From contig NZ_CP015963.1 in the NCBI RefSeq assembly GCF_001663155.1, positions 744,001 through 808,000 on the forward strand: DNA of 64,000 bases. Direction: 5' to 3'. Each line of letters opens with the position of its first letter. Position 1 is the stretch's first letter. Made by a program: the position numbers and the translations under genes. Origin of the DNA: Altererythrobacter ishigakiensis (GTDB taxonomy: Bacteria > Pseudomonadota > Alphaproteobacteria > Sphingomonadales > Sphingomonadaceae). The notes below the pieces were generated by a model. The model made no database searches. It saw only the letters and a program-made list of their open reading frames with translations, and had not been told where the DNA came from. Of this stretch, positions 57,522-64,000 are shown one piece after another.

Positions 57522-58715
57522 ATGACCGAGCCTGACGGAACATTGACCAAGCCTGATCCCGAGGTTGACTACCGCGACCTGCCGGGCTTCGCAGTCCAAG
57601 CCGAAGGCCATGATCTGCGCTTCATGCTTTCCGGGCAAGAGCGGCTGGACGGGCTCATGGCCTTGATTGACGGTGCAGAGACTTCTTTGAAACTGTGCTT
57701 CTACATGTTTCAGGCGGACCATTCGGGGACGAAGGTACGCGCAGCATTGATCCGTGCCGCCCAGCGCGGTGTGTCCGTTCATCTGATTATCGATGCCTTT
57801 GGCAGTGATGCACCGCAAAGTTTCTTGGAACCGATCATTCGCGCCGGCGGAAAGGTAAGCGTCTTCCAGCCGCGTTGGAATGTGCGTTATCTTATTCGCA
57901 ATCATCAGAAATTTGTCGTCGCTGATGACGAGAGCGTGATCACCGGTGGTTTCAATGTCTCTGACCATTACTTTGCTACACCCCAGGAGAACGGTTGGTG
58001 CGATCTGGGTGTCGGGATCACCGGCAAGGTGGTTGAAAGGTTTGTCGAATGGTTCGTCGAATTGGAAAAGTGGGTCGGTAATGGCGATTCACAATTCTTC
58101 GCCATCCGCCGCATGGTCCGCGATTGGAATGAAGGCGGGGATGACGTTCAGCTCCTGCTTGGAGGGCCATCCAAGATTACCAGTGCATGGGCGAGGATAG
58201 TCAAGCGGGACCTGGCTCAGGCGGAGCGGCTTGATCTGGTTATGGCGTATTTCTCCCCTCCGCGCAGTATCAGGCGTTTGATCCGCATGGTGTCGCGCAA
58301 GGGAAGGGCGCGGCTGATCACCGCAGGCAAGTCAGACAATACCACAACGATAGGGGCTTCGCGCGCGCTGTACGGAGCGCTGCTGGGCGATGATGTTGAG
58401 ATCTATGAGTTCGACGCCAGCAAGCTGCACATGAAACTGTTGGTGATTGACGATGTGACTTATTTCGGAAGTGCAAATTTTGACTTGCGATCTATCCGTC
58501 TCAATCTTGAGTTGATGGTGCGGGTGAAAGATGCGCAGCTTGCCGAGAGGATGCGTGAGGTGGTTACGCATATGACCAAGGGTTCAAATTCGATCACGCG
58601 CGAATGGCATCGCAAGCGCGGCGGCTGGATCAATCGGATCCGCTGGAGGATGTCATGGTTTCTGGTCTCCGTGCTTGATTACACGGTGGCGCGCAGGCTC
58701 AATCTGGGCCTCTAA
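57522..58715 (+). CDS. Phospholipase D-like/cardiolipin synthase-type phosphatidyltransferase
   Basis: A 397-residue enzyme with two HKD motifs: His128-Lys130-Asp135 (NHQKFVVADD) and His303-Lys305-Asp310 (LHMKLLVIDD). It has no N-terminal membrane helices, unlike the classical ClsA. A basic, amphipathic C-terminus (KRGGWINRIRWRMSWFLV) may attach it to the membrane. Cardiolipin or related phospholipid synthesis is likely. ATG 57522 is preferred over a TTG six codons upstream. Its TAA stop overlaps the convergent dnaB stop (CTAA). Confidence 0.9.
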   Translation: MTEPDGTLTKPDPEVDYRDLPGFAVQAEGHDLRFMLSGQERLDGLMALIDGAETSLKLCFYMFQADHSGTKVRAALIRAAQRGVSVHLIIDAFGSDAPQSFLEPIIRAGGKVSVFQPRWNVRYLIRNHQKFVVADDESVITGGFNVSDHYFATPQENGWCDLGVGITGKVVERFVEWFVELEKWVGNGDSQFFAIRRMVRDWNEGGDDVQLLLGGPSKITSAWARIVKRDLAQAERLDLVMAYFSPPRSIRRLIRMVSRKGRARLITAGKSDNTTTIGASRALYGALLGDDVEIYEFDASKLHMKLLVIDDVTYFGSANFDLRSIRLNLELMVRVKDAQLAERMREVVTHMTKGSNSITREWHRKRGGWINRIRWRMSWFLVSVLDYTVARRLNLGL

Positions 58716-60223
58716 CCTTCACCCCAATCCGAATAGTCGCGGATATTGGGCGAGGTGAACTTCGTAATCTCGCTTTGGAAATGCAGCGGCACATTACCGG
58801 TTGAGCCGTGGCGTTGTTTGGCGACGATTAGCGTCGCTTTGTTTTTGAGCTCAAGGAAGCGCTCTTCCCAGATACGGTACTTCTCGGTGTCTTCCGCCGA
58901 GGTGGTTTCGGTTGGCATGTCTGGCCGCGTGTTTTCGTGATAGTAGTCCGCGCGGTAGATGAACCACACCATATCGGCGTCCTGCTCGATCGAGCCCGAT
59001 TCGCGCAGGTCGGACAATTGCGGGCGCTTGTCCTCGCGCTGTTCAACCGCACGGCTGAGCTGCGACAAAGCGATCACCGGCACGCTCAACTCTTTCGCAA
59101 GTGTTTTCAGGCCACGGCTGATTTCCGATATTTCGTTGACACGATTATCGTTGGCGCGGCCAGAGCCCTGCAAAAGTTGAAGATAGTCAACCACGACCAA
59201 GCCAATGTCGTGCCGTCGTTTCAGGCGCCGCGCACGTGTACGCAATGCCGCAATCGTCAGCGCTGGCGTATCGTCAATATAGAGCGGAAGGTCAGCCAGC
59301 TTCTGACTGGCAAAAGACAGCTTCTGGAATTCCTCGCGGGTCAGTTTACCGCTGCGTAGAGATTCAGAGCTGATCTCTGCCTGCTCTGCCAGAATACGTG
59401 TAGCAAGCTGATCGGCGCTCATTTCCAAGCTGAAAAAAGCCACTGGCGCGCCGTAGTTGAACTCGCCACCATCGCGTTGCCAGTTCAGATGCTCTTCCGC
59501 GCAGTTGAAGGCGATGTTGGTTGCAAGCGAGGTCTTACCCATACCGGGGCGGCCAGCCAGAATGACCAGGTCCGAGTTGTGCAGACCTGATGTCTTGCGG
59601 TCGATTACTTCAAGGCCTGTCGTCTTGCCCGACAGGCCGCCACCTGAATTCATCGCGGCTTGCGCCATCTCAATCGCGGTCAACGCTGCGTCTTTGAAGC
59701 TTGAGGCTTCGCTGCCAGTCGCGGCGCCTTCTGCCACGTGATAAAGCCGGGCTTCGGCTTCCGCGACGCGGTCCATCGGGTCCACTTCATCGCTAGTGTC
59801 GAGCGCATCTTCGACCAGTCCACGTCCAACGCTGACCAGCTCACGCAGCAGCGCCAGATCGTAGATCTGTTGCGCCAGCTCGCCAGCCGCCAGCAGACCA
59901 AGCCCGTCCTGTGTCAGTTCGGCCAGATAAGTCGTGCCGCCCAATTCCTTTAGCGCTTCATCAGATTCGAAATAGGGCTTCAGCGTGACCGGGCTGGCAG
60001 TTGCATTGCGCTCCAGCAGCTTCAGGATGCGATCATAGATCCGCCCGTGCAGCGGCTCAAAGAAATGATCCGCGCGCAGCGGGGTGCGTAATTCTTCGAT
60101 CACGCGATTGTCGATCAGAACCGCGCCCAGAAACGCCGCCTCGGCTTCCAGATTAGATGGCAGGCGGCTCGCGCCCTTTGCGTTGTCGGCTTCGGGCCGC
60201 TCGAGGAGATCGCTTGTTGACAT
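58712..60223 (-). CDS. dnaB: Replicative DNA helicase DnaB
   Basis: A 503-residue hexameric helicase that unwinds DNA at the replication fork. The N-terminal primase-contact domain starts SNLEAEAAFLGAVLIDN. Walker A is GRPGMGKT (224-231), and VVVDYLQLLQGSG is the Walker B region. KELSVPVIALSQLSR and SGSIEQDADMVWFIYR complete the RecA-like core. ATG at 60223 has a strong AGGAGG site five bases upstream; an upstream in-frame start would add 18 unlikely residues. Confidence 0.98.
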   Translation of the reverse strand: MSTSDLLERPEADNAKGASRLPSNLEAEAAFLGAVLIDNRVIEELRTPLRADHFFEPLHGRIYDRILKLLERNATASPVTLKPYFESDEALKELGGTTYLAELTQDGLGLLAAGELAQQIYDLALLRELVSVGRGLVEDALDTSDEVDPMDRVAEAEARLYHVAEGAATGSEASSFKDAALTAIEMAQAAMNSGGGLSGKTTGLEVIDRKTSGLHNSDLVILAGRPGMGKTSLATNIAFNCAEEHLNWQRDGGEFNYGAPVAFFSLEMSADQLATRILAEQAEISSESLRSGKLTREEFQKLSFASQKLADLPLYIDDTPALTIAALRTRARRLKRRHDIGLVVVDYLQLLQGSGRANDNRVNEISEISRGLKTLAKELSVPVIALSQLSRAVEQREDKRPQLSDLRESGSIEQDADMVWFIYRADYYHENTRPDMPTETTSAEDTEKYRIWEERFLELKNKATLIVAKQRHGSTGNVPLHFQSEITKFTSPNIRDYSDWGEG

Positions 60224-60363
60224 GAGCCCTCCTATTGCGCGTCGAAGCGCCTGCAACGCAAGACCCAATAATGGCAAATTTGACGCAGCAGCTTGTGGAT
60301 AGCGGGGATGGTTGTTCGAAAAGCTTGAAACCTGTGCGCTGCATCTGCGAAGGCGGCTTTGTC

Positions 60364-60870
60364 ATGAATGGCAAAGCAACCGATTCTTCTGTCGATTATC
60401 GCATCGCGCATATCGCTCTCGACGAAGAGACGATTATCTGGCGCAATGCCGATATCGAGCAAGAGCGAAGGGTGGCGATTTATGATTTGATTGAAGAGAA
60501 CAGCTTCAAGCCCGTGCGCAGCGCGGAACGCGGCGCAAATGGGCCCTATCGGCTTAGCTTGTCGGTACAGGATGGCCGACTGTTGCTGGAAATTCGCGAC
60601 GAGGATGAGCAACTGCTCGAAACGCTGCTCTTGGGTTTGGCCCGATTTCGCCGCCCTATTCGCGAATATTTCGCGATTTGCGACAGCTATTATCAGGCCA
60701 TCCGCAAAGCCACCCCCAGCGAAATCGAGACCATCGATATGGCGCGGCGCGGCATACATGATCAGGCGGCTGAGCTGCTGCTTGAGCGTTTGCAGGGCAA
60801 GGTCGAGACTGATTTTCCAACTGCGCGGCGGCTGTTCACATTGATCTGTGTGCTGCACATCAAGGGCTGA
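60364..60870 (+). CDS. UPF0262 family protein
   Basis: A 168-residue soluble protein of the alphaproteobacterial UPF0262 family, function unknown. Typical segments are VAIYDLIEENSF, GPYRLSLSVQDGRLLLEI, REYFAICDSYYQAI, TIDMARRGIHDQ and the C-terminal TARRLFTLICVLHI. An ATG at 60364 is chosen because the family length is about 160 residues. The frame is open further upstream, but that part falls in the dnaB promoter region. It is divergent from dnaB and nine bases from the next gene. Confidence 0.93.
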   Translation: MNGKATDSSVDYRIAHIALDEETIIWRNADIEQERRVAIYDLIEENSFKPVRSAERGANGPYRLSLSVQDGRLLLEIRDEDEQLLETLLLGLARFRRPIREYFAICDSYYQAIRKATPSEIETIDMARRGIHDQAAELLLERLQGKVETDFPTARRLFTLICVLHIKG

Positions 60871-60879
60871 TCGGAAACT

Positions 60880-61587
60880 GTGGCTCGCAAGCGCAAACCG
60901 ATAAGGCAGCGATGGTGGATGCGGTTGTTCGCCATGGCTCTGCTTGCGGCAGCCGGATCAGCGATCTGGTATTGGTGGGATATTCAGCACTATGCGCCCG
61001 ATGCCGCAGTTTACCCTGAGCAAGGTATTGCCGTTGACGATCAAAATGGCCGCGTGGGTTTCGACACCGCGCGGGCTCTGGGCGCCAGCTTCGTCTATAT
61101 AGAAGCTAGTGCCGGGGCCGGGATACAAGCCAGCCAGTTCGGGCAGAATCTGGCGAATGCGCGCCGGGCCGGGTTACTAGCTGGCGCCATCCATCGGTTT
61201 GACCCTTGCACCAGAGCTGATGCGCAATCCGCGAATTTCGTGACTATAGTGCCGCGTGAAGAGTCGCTCTTGCCGCCTGCAATCGCGCTCGAATGGACAG
61301 CGGATGATTGCGAGACAAAAGTCAGCGATGCTGCGCTGGAAAGCGAGTTGCTGACCTTGATCAATCAGGTCGAGATGCATTCGGGTAGGCCTGCCATCAT
61401 TCGCATTTCTGAGGAATTCGAAGCGCGCTATGGGTTGGCTGGAACGATTGATCGTGATCTTTGGCTAATACGCGATCGCTTTATTCCGCGTTATGCCGGT
61501 CGGCCGTGGCTACTCTGGACAGCCAATGGCGCGCGGCGTAGCGAGATTGCAGAGACACCTGTTGAATGGGTGGTGATACAACCGTGA
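60880..61587 (+). CDS. GH25-lysozyme-like membrane protein with lost catalytic residues
   Basis: A 235-residue protein with a basic N-terminus, one membrane anchor (LFAMALLAAAGSAIWYWW) and a periplasmic GH25-like domain. The fold is visible in YPEQGIAVDDQNGRVGFD, SFVYIEASAGAG, AGLLAGAIHRFDPC and PPAIALEWTADDC. In active GH25 enzymes these places read GIDVS and DLE; here the Asp residues are Ala and only the Glu remains. It may therefore bind rather than cut peptidoglycan. GTG start, nine bases after the UPF0262 gene, so probably cotranscribed. Confidence 0.8.
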   Translation: MARKRKPIRQRWWMRLFAMALLAAAGSAIWYWWDIQHYAPDAAVYPEQGIAVDDQNGRVGFDTARALGASFVYIEASAGAGIQASQFGQNLANARRAGLLAGAIHRFDPCTRADAQSANFVTIVPREESLLPPAIALEWTADDCETKVSDAALESELLTLINQVEMHSGRPAIIRISEEFEARYGLAGTIDRDLWLIRDRFIPRYAGRPWLLWTANGARRSEIAETPVEWVVIQP

Positions 61588-61600
61588 AGGAGCGCGCGCG

Positions 61601-62017
61601 ATGAGCGAAGACAATAAACGCAACAGCCTGATTGCATGCGCCAAACACGCGATGGAAAACTCCTATTCGCCCTATTCGAAGTTTCGCGTGGGCGCTGCGC
61701 TGCGTTTTGCAGATGGAACAGTCGTAACAGGAACCAATATTGAGAACGCGAGCTACGGTCTGACGCTGTGTGCGGAAACGGTCGCCATCGCCAAGGCCAT
61801 GGATGATGGCCATCGCGGAGGCCTGGAAGAAGTTGCGGTTATCGGCGACACCGAGACGCCAGTCACGCCGTGCGGGCGGTGCAGGCAGGTATTGAACGAA
61901 ATGGCCGAGTTGGGTGAAACCGATCCCATTGTTTATTGCGCAGGTTCAGATGATGTGGTCGAAACTCGACTATCCGAGCTGCTTCCGCGTGCATTTGGCC
62001 CGGCAAGCCTCGCCTGA
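61601..62017 (+). CDS. cdd: Cytidine deaminase
   Basis: A 138-residue zinc enzyme that turns cytidine and deoxycytidine into uridine and deoxyuridine for nucleotide salvage. The zinc and catalytic residues are Cys57-Ala-Glu59 (LTLCAETVA) and Pro90-Cys-Gly-Arg-Cys94 (PCGRCRQVL). The substrate-binding start is YSPYSKFRVGAAL. The length fits the small tetrameric class. It follows the GH25-like gene by 13 bases. Confidence 0.96.
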   Translation: MSEDNKRNSLIACAKHAMENSYSPYSKFRVGAALRFADGTVVTGTNIENASYGLTLCAETVAIAKAMDDGHRGGLEEVAVIGDTETPVTPCGRCRQVLNEMAELGETDPIVYCAGSDDVVETRLSELLPRAFGPASLA

Positions 62018-62020
62018 CGA

Positions 62021-62704
62021 TCAGAACAGATCGCCGAGCACCTTGCCCACGCCATCCAGCGGGTTGTCGCGAAACTTGAGCTCTTCGCGGCCCATATAGG
62101 CGAATATTCCATCAAGGGCCTGATCGGTAACGCTCTTGTTGATGCTCTCCCGATTGAGTCCTGCATCGCGGATGAAGCTGTGCTGCTCCGCCAGCCCGTC
62201 AAATTGCTCATAAACCCCGATCTCGCTGAGGGCCGTGTCGACAAGCGGGCTGACCATGGTGTGCAGTTCATCATTTGCGCTGGATCGCAGATATTTGCTG
62301 CCGCCTTCCTTGTCGCGGACGATGCCGGGAACATCACTGAAGGATAGATCATCAATCGCCGCGCGGAATATCGGCTTGGCTTCGCCAGCCGCAGCGCCCG
62401 CTGCATCGTTGATCTTGCGGGTAATCCCTTCGAGTATCCCTAGCGTTCTTCCCGCATTGAACAGCGAACCAAGCAGGCCGCCACGCGGGTTGCCCACGAT
62501 CGGCAATCCGATACGTACATCCTCGTCATTATAGAACGCGCCGGGTTGGGCCAGCTGATCGAGCGCGCTGTCTGACGCTTTACCAAGAATACTGCCTATC
62601 CCTAGTCCTTGAGCATAAGCTCTTGCAGGAACCAGTGAGGATGCGGCAACGGCGCTCGCCCCGATCAAGGCCTTCCGCCGGGTGAACAGAAACTGATCTC
62701 GCAT
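62021..62704 (-). CDS. DUF4197 exported protein
   Basis: A 227-residue protein with a Tat-like leader ([18 protein letters not shown], cleavage near AYA/QG). The DUF4197 domain is seen as ILGKASDSALDQLAQPGAFY, DVRIGLPIVGNPRGG and the C-terminal SVTDQALDGIFAYMGREE. Probably periplasmic; the function of the family is not defined. ATG 62704 has GGGAG seven bases upstream and starts the leader; a further upstream ATG would add 11 residues. It is convergent with cdd, three bases apart. Confidence 0.88.
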   Translation of the reverse strand: MRDQFLFTRRKALIGASAVAASSLVPARAYAQGLGIGSILGKASDSALDQLAQPGAFYNDEDVRIGLPIVGNPRGGLLGSLFNAGRTLGILEGITRKINDAAGAAAGEAKPIFRAAIDDLSFSDVPGIVRDKEGGSKYLRSSANDELHTMVSPLVDTALSEIGVYEQFDGLAEQHSFIRDAGLNRESINKSVTDQALDGIFAYMGREELKFRDNPLDGVGKVLGDLF

Positions 62705-62770
62705 CGCTAATCTCCCGCTAAACTGGCAGGATAGCACATATTTTCAGAAAGTTGCAGTGAAGCGCGGTAT

Positions 62771-63901
62771 TCAGCGATCAAGCCATTCAAGCAGCGCAGC
62801 GAGGCAATCGCGGCCCAGCAATTTGCAGCGCTCTGGGCTCCAGCCTTGTTCGGGCTCAGGCGTGTCGAACAAGTCCTTATAAGGCATCTCCAGCGTCATC
62901 GCAGTGGCTTTGTATCGATGCGCGACCTGTGTGGTACACATGCTGAGGTTGGCCTTGCCGGCTGCTGCTTTGGGATAACCCAGCTTGGTTTGAAAATCGG
63001 GCGTACGGCGATCCAGGATCGCTTGATAGCTGTTGTATCCTTCCAGATGATCCTCGGTCAGGTCAGGTATGCCCTCATAGCCCGCCAAGAATACCGCCGG
63101 AATTGCCTCGTCGCCGTGCACATCCATTGCGAAGTCAACACCAGTCGAATCCATGTGATTGCGGATTGCGAGCACTTCTGGAGAGCTTTGCGCGGTCGGC
63201 TCATGCCATTCCCGGTTGAGGTTCACGCCCAGCGCATTGGTGCGCAAGTGACCGCGGCGTGAACCGTCAGGATTGCAGTTTGGCACAATGTGGAACCGGC
63301 AGCGCTTGCGCAGCGCCAATGCGACCGGATCGGTTGGATCGGTCAGGCATTCCAGCGCACCTTCCATCCACCATTCGGCCTGCGTTTCGCCCGGATGTTG
63401 GCGGGCAGTAAGCCAGACTTCTGTTTCCCCTTCACCCATCGTCAGGCAATCGATAGGCTGGCCATCGTGTGTTGTGCCAAGGCGCAAATATTCGACACCC
63501 TCGCAAGCCGCTGCTTCTGACACCAGATCATGATGGCGTTCCATCGAATAGGGCGCGAAGTAAGCAAACCAAGCGAGATTGCTGGCAGGCGTGTATCTGA
63601 TCGTCAGTGTGCCGTTATCTTCGTCCTTGTCGAAGCTGCTTGCCGCGCGCGCCCAATATTCGCGGTCTTCGGACACGCAAGCATCGTAGCCCGGCCAACC
63701 ACCGGTGTAAGCGGAATCATTCAAATTGGCGATTTTGAACGTCAGTTCCTCACCTGCCGCGCCTGACACACGAAAGTGAAACCACTGTGCGAACTCGCTC
63801 ATATTGTCCTTGCGCAGTGCGAGCTTTGCTACCGCGCCGTCTACAGACAGAACTTCGATATTCCCGCTGTCGAACGCAGCGTCGATTGCAATGTGGGTCA
63901 C
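62771..63901 (-). CDS. M14-family zinc carboxypeptidase (cytosolic carboxypeptidase-like)
   Basis: A 376-residue enzyme with an N-terminal beta-sandwich (about 1-125, [20 protein letters not shown]) and a C-terminal M14 peptidase domain, the layout of the CCP/AGBL subfamily. Zinc ligands are His169 and Glu172 (RQHPGETQ) and His262 (DVHGDE); the catalytic base is Glu338 (TLEMPYKD). Arg and Asn substrate residues are in NREWHEP. There is no signal peptide, so it is cytoplasmic. GTG start overlaps the stop of the upstream gene as GTGA. Confidence 0.93.
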   Translation of the reverse strand: MTHIAIDAAFDSGNIEVLSVDGAVAKLALRKDNMSEFAQWFHFRVSGAAGEELTFKIANLNDSAYTGGWPGYDACVSEDREYWARAASSFDKDEDNGTLTIRYTPASNLAWFAYFAPYSMERHHDLVSEAAACEGVEYLRLGTTHDGQPIDCLTMGEGETEVWLTARQHPGETQAEWWMEGALECLTDPTDPVALALRKRCRFHIVPNCNPDGSRRGHLRTNALGVNLNREWHEPTAQSSPEVLAIRNHMDSTGVDFAMDVHGDEAIPAVFLAGYEGIPDLTEDHLEGYNSYQAILDRRTPDFQTKLGYPKAAAGKANLSMCTTQVAHRYKATAMTLEMPYKDLFDTPEPEQGWSPERCKLLGRDCLAALLEWLDR

Positions 63902-64000
63902 TCAGGTACCTTTACTTCGATGGTTTCGCCGTTGTTGCCCGGATATTCGCTGAATAGGGCTTCAGCCAGCACTGCTGCGCTGTGGGCCGGACTGGCAAAT
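63898..64000 (-). CDS. Unidentified protein, C-terminal 33 residues (runs off the right edge)
   Basis: The minus strand is open from the right edge to a TGA at 63898, encoding a tail that reads [20 protein letters not shown] and then IEVKVPE. The stop overlaps the GTG of the carboxypeptidase gene, so the two form an operon. The fragment is too short for identification. Confidence 0.7.
   Translation of the reverse strand, partial: FASPAHSAAVLAEALFSEYPGNNGETIEVKVPE

Overview
The window is about 64 kb of a chromosome that most resembles an alphaproteobacterium of the Sphingomonadales, probably an Erythrobacteraceae-like marine or aquatic bacterium. This is inferred from a UPF0262 gene, a short second-type glutamyl-tRNA synthetase, a DUF3604/isomerase/HupE cassette, DUF3667 and DUF4197 proteins, frequent GTG/TTG starts with 4-nt stop/start overlaps, and moderate GC content. 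No rRNA, tRNA, insertion sequence, phage gene or CRISPR array was seen.

Layout. (1) 1-9.9 kb is housekeeping: the 3' part of rpoB, rpoC, a small Cys-containing hypothetical, gltX and a PilZ protein. (2) 10-12.8 kb (minus strand) holds a TpsB/ShlB-type outer-membrane transporter coupled to a secreted proline-rich protein with six 33-residue repeats. (3) 12.9-16.3 kb holds two overlapping genes for a split phosphorelay: a PilJ-like sensor kinase, then a PAS-HisKA-receiver-HPt protein without an ATPase domain. (4) 16.3-28.5 kb is a Wzx/Wzy-type exopolysaccharide locus: a WecG-WbaP fusion, flippase, three glycosyltransferases, polymerase/ligase, chain-length protein and Wza-like exporter. It is followed by an H-NOX gas sensor coupled to an NtrC-type sigma-54 activator. 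All four transcription units carry a sigma-54 -24/-12 element 32-38 nt upstream of their start codons, and inverted repeats lie between the divergent pairs. (5) 28.7-33.3 kb is an AT-richer regulatory stretch: a GGDEF/degenerate-EAL protein, a LuxR-type regulator, a small gene, a regulator made of two fused winged-helix domains behind three evenly spaced 17-bp dyads, and a tandem PilZ protein. (6) 33.4-42.8 kb (minus strand) is a four-gene operon for very large secreted DUF11/SdrD-like proteins and a 1,160-residue outer-membrane protein. (7) 43.3-53.7 kb holds an acyl-CoA racemase/CoA-transferase and MaoC hydratase pair, the DUF3604/parvulin/HupE cassette, and a DevBCA-like ABC efflux operon with a NodT-type outer-membrane factor, divergent from a TetR gene with two operator-like palindromes. 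(8) 53.7-64 kb is mostly housekeeping: ftsH, a DUF3667 protein, rpoZ, a phospholipase-D-like enzyme, dnaB, UPF0262, a degenerate GH25 protein, cdd, a DUF4197 protein, an M14 carboxypeptidase and a truncated upstream partner.

How the parts may work together (inference). The exopolysaccharide locus looks like one sigma-54 regulon whose activator is made together with a nitric-oxide/oxygen-type heme sensor, so polymer synthesis may respond to a dissolved gas. Nearby cyclic-di-GMP proteins (two PilZ genes and a GGDEF/EAL gene), the secretion pair and the giant surface-protein operon make 9.6-42.8 kb a region devoted to the cell surface and sessile life. The best candidates for undescribed biology are the H-NOX/sigma-54 circuit, the tandem winged-helix regulator with its phased operator array, the TpsB/proline-repeat pair and the DUF11 surface operon.
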